Translations under genes and position numbers: made by a program
Notes under the pieces: model-generated
Told to the model about the DNA's origin: nothing
Seen by the model: only the letters and a program-made list of their open reading frames with translations
Databases searched by the model: none
Shown here: one piece after another, positions 1-4,862 of the stretch
Layout of the letters: every line of letters begins with the position of its first letter
How positions within the stretch are numbered: position 1 is the first letter of the stretch
Source of the DNA: a bacterium
GTDB taxonomy: Bacteria; UBA9089; UBA9088; JAGUXG01
DNA length: 8,002 bases
NCBI GenBank assembly: GCA_020061965.1
Contig: JAGUXG010000084.1
Span: 1-8,002 of the forward strand
Reading direction: 5' to 3'

Positions 1-28
1 CCTCTTTTTCTATGAGATATTAGTATCC

Positions 29-130
29 CTACTTTATATCTCGGCATAAAAGGGATTTTCCTTTAATCCTTTTTTGCCTAACTTCAGTAATATAGCAGTC
101 TTCCTGTCGTTCAAGAATAGCCACATCCAT
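29..130 (-). CDS. possible 33-aa ORF, doubtful
   Basis: An ATG at 130-128 on the minus strand opens a 33-residue frame beginning MDVAILERQEDCY and ending in TAG. It is rich in charged residues (E, R, K, D) and reads like protein rather than noise, but I recognise no family and see no Shine-Dalgarno site before the ATG. It may be a fragment of a decayed gene, because the neighbouring sequence on the right also holds gene remnants. The 12-bp repeats at 140-184 lie directly upstream of it. Low confidence. Confidence 0.15.
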   Translation of the reverse strand: MDVAILERQEDCYITEVRQKRIKGKSLLCRDIK

Positions 131-139
131 ATCTTTTAG

Positions 140-184
140 GTGTGCACTTTTGAACTTTAAATTTATCAAAAAGTGTGCACTTTT
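140..184. repeat. 12-bp direct repeat with near-palindrome
   Basis: GTGTGCACTTTT occurs exactly at 140-151 and 173-184, 33 bp apart start to start (about three helical turns). The second copy is also the right half of a palindrome, AAAAGTG-TG-CACTTTT (169-184). Two identical sites on the same face of the helix resemble a paired operator. No intact gene lies close enough to name a target. Confidence 0.5.
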
Positions 185-311
185 AATTCTTAAATAACAG
201 AGAAAGAAAAATAGTTTGACAAATCATATCGATTGTGATAAGGTATTACATATAAACTATCAATAGAGGTATACCCAAAAGCAACAGGTCTAGCGAAGAT
301 TTTTGTTGTAG

Positions 312-370
312 GTTGTAAGTTGTAGGTTGAAGAAGTAGAAGAGATAAGATCCAAACCTACAACTTACAAC
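312..370. repeat. 17-bp perfect inverted repeat in GTTGTAGG-type sequence
   Basis: GTTGTAAGTTGTAGGTT (312-328) is exactly complementary to 354-370, with a 25-nt spacer. The left arm is preceded by GTTGTAG at 305-311, and CTTACAACCT follows the right arm at 379-388. Each arm is therefore built from short degenerate repeats of one word. A transcript could fold into a long hairpin, but no T-tract follows, so I do not call a terminator. A short intergenic repeat element is the best description. Confidence 0.7.
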
Positions 371-407
371 ATCCTAAACTTACAACCTCAGTCTCTTTGT
401 AAACCTG

Positions 408-503
408 ATTTACTTGGGTATAGATTTCTCGGGTTGGCTTGAATATTTTGCAGATGAACCTAATACTAATTATTTTGCAGTGCCAATTGAAGATGATTTC
501 TGA
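408..503 (+). pseudogene. VapC-type PIN-domain toxin, N-terminal remnant
   Basis: The frame 408-503 reads a short peptide containing GIDFSGWLEYFADEPN and then NYFAVPIED before a TGA. This matches the N-terminal strand and helix of VapC-family PIN ribonucleases, where the first catalytic Asp sits in an 'ID-S-GW-EYF' context; here that is the D at 423-425. Only about 30 codons remain. No credible start or ribosome binding site is visible, and the later acidic residues of the PIN active site are absent, so no active toxin is made. No VapB-like antitoxin is recognisable upstream. Family recognition rests on memory of VapC N-termini, not on a search. Confidence 0.55.
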
Positions 504-561
504 AGAAATAATTAAAGAGGCAATTGAGCAGTTGCGAAAGTGGACATTCAAACTTGGATGA
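493..561 (+). CDS. 22-codon ORF overlapping the DUF167 start, doubtful
   Basis: An ATG at 493 opens a 22-residue frame, MISEEIIKEAIEQLRKW..., whose TGA overlaps the ATG at 558 as ATGA. It has only a weak GAAG before the start. The peptide resembles the first helix of small nucleotidyltransferase (MNT) or similar proteins and could be a second gene remnant joined to the VapC fragment. If translated, it could couple translation into the DUF167 gene, which lacks its own Shine-Dalgarno site. Low confidence. Confidence 0.2.
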   Translation: MISEEIIKEAIEQLRKWTFKLG

Positions 562-773
562 AGATTAGAGTGAAAGTTAAGCCTGGGGCAAAAAGGGACG
601 AGGTAGAAGAGGGTGAGATATTTATCATAAAGACAAAGGAGAAACCGATGGAAGGAAAGGCAAATAAGGCTGTTTTGAAGCTATTGGCAAGACATTTCAG
701 TGTGCCGCAGGCAAATATCTCTATTTTATCTGGAGCAAGGTCAAAGGAGAAGCTCCTTGAGGCAGTAAAATGA
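558..773 (+). CDS. DUF167 / YggU-family protein (UPF0235)
   Basis: A 71-aa protein starting MKIRVKVKPGAKRDEVE. The family signature is clear: an N-terminal strand ending in VKPGAK, then EKPMEGKANKAVLKLLA (the conserved P-x-x-GKAN-x-x-L segment, about residues 35-51), and a C-terminal ILSGARSKEKLL strand-helix. These are small alpha/beta proteins that are widespread but of unknown biochemical function. The length is normal for the family. A GTG at 540 would add six residues (MDIQTW), but family members usually start at the MKI/MRI strand, so I prefer ATG 558. Neither start has a good ribosome binding site. The stop overlaps the next start as ATGA (770-773), so the gene is translationally coupled to the TPR gene. 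Confidence 0.85.
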   Translation: MKIRVKVKPGAKRDEVEEGEIFIIKTKEKPMEGKANKAVLKLLARHFSVPQANISILSGARSKEKLLEAVK

Positions 774-1819
774 AAAAGGCTTTTCTTATCTTTCTTTTTT
801 TGGCAAAGGGTTTGGCAGCAGAAGTAAAAGAGGCTGACCTTCTTTTTCAAGAAGGACTATTCTATTATCAAAGCCAGCAATTAGACAAGGCATTGGCAGC
901 CTTCTCTAAACTCTTGGAGAAAGACCAAGCTTATCCTCAAGCAGAAAAGTTCTTTGTGGAGGTATTGAAAAAGAAGTCGGAAAATGGGGGTCAGGGACAA
1001 GGGGTCAGGGACAAGTGGTCAGAAGTAAAGAAGCAGGAAGTAGAGAAGATTGAAATAGTACCAAAATTAGAGGAGCCAGAAAAGGCAACATGGACAGAGG
1101 AGATTGTGATTCCAAAAATAATAGAAGAAAAGCCAAAAGCCAGCTTGCCAAAGAGGGGTGAAGATTATCTTTTTGCTCACACGCTTATCAAAAAAGGGTT
1201 TTATCGACCTGCCTTGAATGAACTTACCCAGATTTTGCAGGAGGAGCCTGAGATAAAGATAAAAGATAGAATTCTCTTTACTATGGCCCAGATTTTCTTT
1301 AAGATAGAAAAATACCAAGAGGCAATATCAACCTTAAAAACCCTTCTTACTGAAACTCCAAAGAGCAGTTTAATATTTGAGGCAAACCTCTTTATTGCCG
1401 ACAACCTCTTTTCACAAAAGAATTTTTTGGACTCAAGGCTTCAGTATCTTAAAACATTCCATAAATTGAGTAGTGAAGAGGTGTTTGATGATCTATATCC
1501 AGAGCTACCTCCTACAAGCAGGAAGAAAGAAGAGCTTTTGGCTGAGGCTCAGCTTGGCATTGGAAATACCTATAAAAGATTAGAGGAATACCGGAAGGCT
1601 ATTGTTGAATATCAGAAGATTTTGGACTTGTATCCAAAGGCAGCTTCAGCAGATGATGCCTGTTTTTACTTAGCAGATATCTATGACCACGAGCCTTCTA
1701 TCAGAGACTTTGAAAAGGCGGTGAGGATTTATAAACTCTTGATGGAGTCGTATCCTGAATCCATCTGGTTTGACAGAGCCAAAGAGAGAAAGAGGTATTT
1801 GGAGGAGAATTATCTATAA
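770..1819 (+). CDS. secreted TPR-repeat protein, YbgF/BamD-like architecture
   Basis: 349 aa. Residues 1-17 form a Sec signal peptide (MKK, then a hydrophobic core, then GLAA), with likely cleavage near AA|E and no lipobox Cys, so the product is probably periplasmic. TPR-like helix pairs follow: one at about 20-53, then after a linker at 133-161, 166-199, 203-231, 257-290 and 295-331. The last two, with the YPKAA and YPES helix ends, resemble the C-terminal TPR block of YbgF (CpoB) and BamD-type envelope proteins. The linker, about residues 70-130, is rich in E, K and P; its start is encoded by a 14-bp tandem repeat (987-1022). A role as an envelope scaffold is inferred; the exact function is unknown. 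The start overlaps the DUF167 stop (ATGA), with GAGG a few bases upstream. Confidence 0.85.
   Translation: MKKAFLIFLFLAKGLAAEVKEADLLFQEGLFYYQSQQLDKALAAFSKLLEKDQAYPQAEKFFVEVLKKKSENGGQGQGVRDKWSEVKKQEVEKIEIVPKLEEPEKATWTEEIVIPKIIEEKPKASLPKRGEDYLFAHTLIKKGFYRPALNELTQILQEEPEIKIKDRILFTMAQIFFKIEKYQEAISTLKTLLTETPKSSLIFEANLFIADNLFSQKNFLDSRLQYLKTFHKLSSEEVFDDLYPELPPTSRKKEELLAEAQLGIGNTYKRLEEYRKAIVEYQKILDLYPKAASADDACFYLADIYDHEPSIRDFEKAVRIYKLLMESYPESIWFDRAKERKRYLEENYL
987..1022 (+). repeat. 14-bp tandem repeat inside the TPR gene
   Basis: GGGGTCAGGGACAA occurs at 987-1000 and 1001-1014, followed by a degenerate third partial copy, GTGGTCAG. Because 14 is not a multiple of three, the two copies are read in different frames (GGQGQ, then GVRDKW), and gain or loss of one unit would shift the frame. 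The repeat falls in the low-complexity linker between the first TPR and the rest of the protein. Confidence 0.85.
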
Positions 1820-1824
1820 ATAGT

Positions 1825-2067
1825 ATGAGCCAGGTAGCAACATTATTCTCAAAAACAAAAATTGAAACAGTCAAAACTCCATATTTTAATTGGACAATCT
1901 TTTAATATACAAAGATGATATCTTGAAAATTACTTCTATCTCTGAGGGCTCCGCTGATTTGATCATTGCCTCTCCGCTTTATAATGTTAATATTCATATA
2001 ATTCCCTGCCAATCCGATTGAATTACCAAGACGATACATAAAATTATTTATGATATACAAGGAGGAG
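1825..2067 (+). pseudogene. DNA methyltransferase remnant with frameshifts and internal deletion
   Basis: Three pieces can be read. From ATG 1825, frame 1 gives a 26-residue peptide (MSQVATLFSKTK...) ending in TAA at 1903-1905. Frame 3, 1899-2021, gives LLIYKDDILKI, then ISEGSADLIIASPLYNV, closely matching the start of amino-methyltransferases ('IYxxDxLxxL ... SVDLIxxSPPYN'), with the catalytic SPPY motif mutated to SPLY. Frame 1 from 2002 then gives [16 protein letters not shown], which matches the segment just before the DPF-G-G SAM motif near the C-terminus ('hPxxxPxxLxxRxIxL'). The central target-recognition part and the real C-terminus are missing. The gene is dead. The remnant runs straight into the dcd ribosome binding site. 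Identification comes from motif recognition, not a search. Confidence 0.65.
2061..2067 (+). promoter_or_regulatory. Shine-Dalgarno site of dcd
   Basis: GGAGGAG, preceded by AA, lies 2 nt from the ATG at 2070 (GGAGG to ATG spacing 4). It is strong and fixes the dcd start. The same bases read as the Lys-Glu-Glu end of the methyltransferase remnant. Confidence 0.75.
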
Positions 2068-2069
2068 AT

Positions 2070-2630
2070 ATGGGAGTAAAATCAGATAAGTGGATAAAGA
2101 GCATGGCAAACCAGCATAGAATGATTGAGCCATTTGCTGACTCGCAGGTAAGAAAAGGGACAATATCTTATGGCGTATCATCTTATGGATATGACATAAG
2201 GATTGCAGACGAGTTCAAGATATTCACTAACATAAATACAACTATCGTTGACCCAAAGGCTTTTGACCCAAAGTCATTTGTGGATTTCAAGGGCGATGTC
2301 TGTATTATCCCTCCAAACTCCTTTGCCCTTGGAAGGTCTGTGGAATATTTCAGAATTCCAAGAAGCGTAATCACTGTCTGTCTTGGAAAGTCAACCTACG
2401 CCAGGTGTGGAATCATCACCAATGTGACGCCGTTTGAGCCTGAGTGGGAGGGCTTTGTCACCCTTGAGATATCAAACACAACCCCACTTCCAGCAAGGAT
2501 ATATGCCAATGAGGGAATTGCCCAGGTCCTATTCTTTGAGGCAGATGAGGAGTGTGAGGTCTCTTATGCTGACAAAAAAGGCAAATATCAGACACAGAAA
2601 GATATAGTCCTGCCTTGGGTGGAGAGATAA
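2070..2630 (+). CDS. dcd: dCTP deaminase
   Basis: 186 aa. The enzyme deaminates dCTP to dUTP, which is then hydrolysed to dUMP, the precursor of dTMP; it acts as a cytosolic homotrimer. Visible family features: [13 protein letters not shown] (residues 33-45), the GKSTYARCG substrate loop (106-114, with the conserved Ser108 and Arg112), and [19 protein letters not shown] (118-136), which carries the catalytic Glu133. The C-terminal AQVLFFE strand and the [10 protein letters not shown] tail are also typical. I see no sign of a bifunctional dCTP deaminase/dUTPase, but motifs alone cannot exclude it. The length is usual. The start is set by a strong AAGGAGG. dcd converges with nrfD with only 3 bp between the stop codons. 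The sequence upstream is a decayed methyltransferase, so its promoter is not obvious. Confidence 0.95.
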   Translation: MGVKSDKWIKSMANQHRMIEPFADSQVRKGTISYGVSSYGYDIRIADEFKIFTNINTTIVDPKAFDPKSFVDFKGDVCIIPPNSFALGRSVEYFRIPRSVITVCLGKSTYARCGIITNVTPFEPEWEGFVTLEISNTTPLPARIYANEGIAQVLFFEADEECEVSYADKKGKYQTQKDIVLPWVER

Positions 2631-2633
2631 AAC

Positions 2634-3193
2634 CTAATCGCTTTTAAGGTTGACTACTGAATCCTTATCATCTTTTGCTTTTTCTGGAAGAAACTTGAAT
2701 GCTTTTAGTCCAAAGACAAATATCAGTCCAATAATGCCAAGGACACCTAATGCTTGAAGCACCTCATAAAAGCCAATTGAATAGGTGGTAATCCCCTCCT
2801 CAACAAGGGAAGAGATTATCTTCATATCAGGGAAAAGAGATGGTGGATGAGTCTGACCTGGAATGACAATGATGTACCGTTCACATAAGACACCAAAGGC
2901 TACCAGGGCAGAAGAAAAGACTACCCATGGAACCTCTCTCCCTTTCTTTGAAAAGAGGATAACCGCAGGAATGATTGACCCAAAGATTATCAAGCCTACC
3001 CAGAAGACCAAGCTATGAAAACCGCCAAAGAGGAAATAGCGAGCTGCCTCACGGGAATCTGTAAGATAATAGCGATGAGTGTTTTCTACAAACATAAAAT
3101 AGAGGACTACCATAATAAAGACAGCCAATAACCTGCCAAGTCTGATCATAAGCTCATCATCTAAATGTCGCTTTGTGCATTTGAATAATAGAA
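2634..3193 (-). pseudogene. NrfD C-terminal half (out of frame)
   Basis: About 186 codons continuing NrfD from the rest of helix 6 through four more helices (LGRLLAVFIMVVLYFMF, the YFLFGGFHSLVFW segment, VPWVVFSSALVAFG, YEVLQALGVLGIIGLIFVFG) and a charged tail. An ATG at 3149 (MIRLGRLLAVF) could allow a restart giving 171 aa, with only a weak GATGAG before it. The frame also extends upstream to 3269, but those first 25 codons are a shadow of the N-terminal half. Confidence 0.7.
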
Positions 3194-3832
3194 CTATATA
3201 ATGATTGCAAATGCTGTTCCAGACGAGAGTGCCGCAGCAATAAAGCTCGGTGGAAGCAGGGGCGAGCAATAAAGCTCTCTTGGAGAAAAACCAAAGATAG
3301 CACCTGTGCCACTATGAACATCAATTGCCCAGATAACAGCAACTGGAGCGATTATCTTGACTAAAGAGGCTTTTTCCATAAACATTGCTACAAGATAACA
3401 GATAGAGATGATCATATATGTTATGTAGAGAAAAGGGTTTATGGAAAACATAGAGACAGGATTAAAATGATGAAAAGGCTCAAAGATATTAGATAACCTT
3501 CCCCAGTCAGACATAATGGACAGAAGTGCCGCCACTAAAAACAGGAAGGAGAGAAAGACAGTAACCCTGGCAAATGGCTTATACTCCATCTTCCCAAAGA
3601 TGGCATAAAGGGATGAGATCACCAATGACCCTGCAGAGAGACCAACATAGAATACAGCTAATATTATTTGCAAGCCCCATGGAACCCTGGTTGTCATTCC
3701 AGTAAGATAGAGCCCCTTCTGGCACAAAAGATAGGTGGCGAGGATTCCTCCAAGGGCTAATGCTCCCAAGACAAAAATGAGCAGATAAAATGGTATTGAC
3801 CTTCCCTCTATGGTCTCAAATCTTTGTAACAT
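3194..3832 (-). CDS. NrfD N-terminal half (as read)
   Basis: 212 aa from ATG 3832, carrying about five and a half membrane helices: roughly residues 15-36, 53-80, 87-110, 130-153, 156-180, and the start of the sixth at 193. GGAGGTGA lies upstream inside a perfect hairpin, but GGAGG is 16 nt from the ATG, which is long for an efficient site. As read, translation stops inside helix 6, so the product would probably be unstable. See the joined entry for function. Confidence 0.75.
   Translation of the reverse strand: MLQRFETIEGRSIPFYLLIFVLGALALGGILATYLLCQKGLYLTGMTTRVPWGLQIILAVFYVGLSAGSLVISSLYAIFGKMEYKPFARVTVFLSFLFLVAALLSIMSDWGRLSNIFEPFHHFNPVSMFSINPFLYITYMIISICYLVAMFMEKASLVKIIAPVAVIWAIDVHSGTGAIFGFSPRELYCSPLLPPSFIAAALSSGTAFAIII
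3195..3200. repeat. TATATA run at the nrfD frame break
   Basis: Three TA units at 3195-3200 coincide with the point where the nrfD frame changes. Two units instead of three would give one continuous frame. Dinucleotide runs are slippage-prone, although three units is short for high-rate phase variation. Confidence 0.6.
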
Positions 3833-3836
3833 ATTT

Positions 3837-3888
3837 TGTAGTAGTTCACCTCCCCCTCAGATTAGAGAGGGGGAGGTGAACTACTACA
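3837..3888. repeat. perfect 22-bp inverted repeat (hairpin) before nrfD
   Basis: The arms 3837-3858 and 3867-3888 are exact reverse complements (22 bp) around the 8-nt loop AGATTAGA. On the minus strand the 3' arm contains GGAGGTGA (3853-3846) and ends 4 nt before the nrfD ATG, so folding would bury the only Shine-Dalgarno-like sequence. A T6 tract (3893-3898) follows the hairpin only on the plus strand, where no gene reads into it. It is therefore not a normal terminator for the minus-strand sigma factor gene upstream. It could be a translational switch, an mRNA stability element or a repeat insertion. Confidence 0.85.
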
Positions 3889-3916
3889 GTACTTTTTTAC
3901 TGTTTTTTTACACTTT

Positions 3917-4744
3917 TCATAGGGGGGTCTGAACTGTTACATTTTTTGCAGCTTTTGGAAAGAAATCCTGCAAATATCTCTTTATGCTTGCTTTAAGCCT
4001 CATAATCGCTTTTGTATGGAGTTGACATATTCTTGACTCAGTAAATCCTAGGACCTCTCCTATCTCTTTTAAGACCAAATCCTCATAATAATAGAGGGCT
4101 ATCACCTCTCTCTCTTTTTCTGGAAGCGTTGTTATAGCTTCGGCTAACTTTTTTTGTATCTCTCGTTTTTCTGTTATTATCTCTGGAGATTGTTCTACTG
4201 GTCCTTCAATTGTATCAACCATTACAACTTCATTCTCATTCTCTCCTATATACCATATTTCATCTAAAGAAAGATGCGTGGCTCCAGAAAATTCAAGCAA
4301 CATTTTATTAAACTCTTCTTTGGTAATACCAAGCTTTGCGCAAATCTCTTCATCTGTAGCCGGCCTATTATATCTTGTCTCAAGACTGGCATATGCCTCC
4401 TCAAGCCTCTTCATCTTTTTTCTCATAACCCTCGGAAGCCAGTCAATAAGCCTTAATTCATCAATAATGGCGCCTTTTATTCTGGGAATAGCATAGTGCT
4501 TAAATTGGGTCCCTTCCTCTTTGCTCTTTTTGAAATCAAACTTCTCGATAGCGTCTATCAGCCCAATGATTCCATAGCCAACAAGGTCATCATATTCTAC
4601 TCCCGATGGAGCAGAGATAGCCATTTTTCCAGCCACATACTTCACTATCGGCCCATATCGTATAATCAGTCTCTCTCGAATCTTGGGGTCGTTCGTCTCT
4701 TTGTATTCTTTCCACTCTTCCTCTTCTATCATTTCCTTGCCCAT
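3917..4744 (-). CDS. fliA: RNA polymerase sigma factor, FliA/WhiG (sigma-28) family
   Basis: 275 aa group-3 sigma-70-type factor that directs core RNA polymerase to flagellar-type promoters (FliA, SigD) or developmental ones (WhiG). Region 2 covers about residues 22-98, with YDDLVGYGIIGLIDAIEKFD (51-70) and the FKHYAIPRIKGAIIDELR segment (81-98), followed by DWLPR (101-105), a hallmark of FliA/WhiG. Region 3 spans about 107-160. Region 4 (207-251) has LPEKEREVIALYYYEDL and the helix-turn-helix KEIGEVLGFTESRICQLH. The N-terminus has no region 1.1. A start at M5 (4732) is possible, since AAGGA lies just before it; M1 has no clear ribosome binding site. It sits downstream of cca on the same strand, with no flagellar gene in the window, so its regulon is unknown. 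Confidence 0.92.
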   Translation of the reverse strand: MGKEMIEEEEWKEYKETNDPKIRERLIIRYGPIVKYVAGKMAISAPSGVEYDDLVGYGIIGLIDAIEKFDFKKSKEEGTQFKHYAIPRIKGAIIDELRLIDWLPRVMRKKMKRLEEAYASLETRYNRPATDEEICAKLGITKEEFNKMLLEFSGATHLSLDEIWYIGENENEVVMVDTIEGPVEQSPEIITEKREIQKKLAEAITTLPEKEREVIALYYYEDLVLKEIGEVLGFTESRICQLHTKAIMRLKASIKRYLQDFFPKAAKNVTVQTPL

Positions 4745-4745
4745 T

Positions 4746-4862
4746 TTATCTGCTTTTCATAATCTTTGTAGGAGGAAGACTAAATTCCAATCTCCCTTCA
4801 TAAAAGACTGATATCTCTTTAACTTTCCAAGAAATTATAGCTTCACCCTTTTTCTCTGTCAA
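4746..4862 (-). CDS. possible 38-aa ORF between cca and the sigma factor
   Basis: From a TTG at 4862-4860, overlapping the end of cca by 20 nt, an open frame runs to TAA at 4748-4746, one base before the sigma factor ATG. It reads protein-like sequence (EAIISWKVKEISVFYEGR, then LEFSLPPTKIMKSR). The tight fit at both ends suits an operon member, but no Shine-Dalgarno site precedes the TTG and there is no early ATG. I recognise no family; it could also be the C-terminal remnant of a lost gene. Confidence 0.25.
   Translation of the reverse strand: MTEKKGEAIISWKVKEISVFYEGRLEFSLPPTKIMKSR

Larger units (their letters stand above)
2634..3832 (-). pseudogene. nrfD: NrfD/HybB-type polysulfide reductase membrane subunit, frameshifted
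   Basis: Two overlapping reading frames together encode one NrfD-family protein of about 398 aa with about ten predicted membrane helices. NrfD/PsrC/HybB subunits anchor iron-sulfur and molybdopterin or hydrogenase partners and exchange electrons with the quinone pool. The first frame ends at TAG (3196-3194) straight after helix 6 begins (SSGTAFAIII). The second frame continues that helix as VLLFKCTKRHLDDEL at 3194. Removing one TA from the TATATA run at 3195-3200 restores III-VLLF exactly. Family-like motifs include RVPWGLQI, SDWGR, HSGTGAIFGFSPR and ERYIIVIPGQTHPP. No partner subunits occur in the window. Causes could be a real inactivating slip, a phase-variable site or an assembly error; the sequence cannot decide between them. 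Confidence 0.8.

Noticed and set aside
216..249. Perfect TTGACA (216-221) as a promoter
   Set aside because: No convincing -10 box at 16-18 nt spacing (TAAGGT is only 3/6), and no intact gene close downstream.
548..850. 100-aa minus-strand open frame
   Set aside because: It lies antisense across the DUF167 gene and the TPR start, which have clear family signatures; it has no family features of its own.
3837..3898. Hairpin as intrinsic terminator of the sigma factor gene
   Set aside because: The T-tract is on the wrong side for minus-strand transcription; on the plus strand no gene reads into it.
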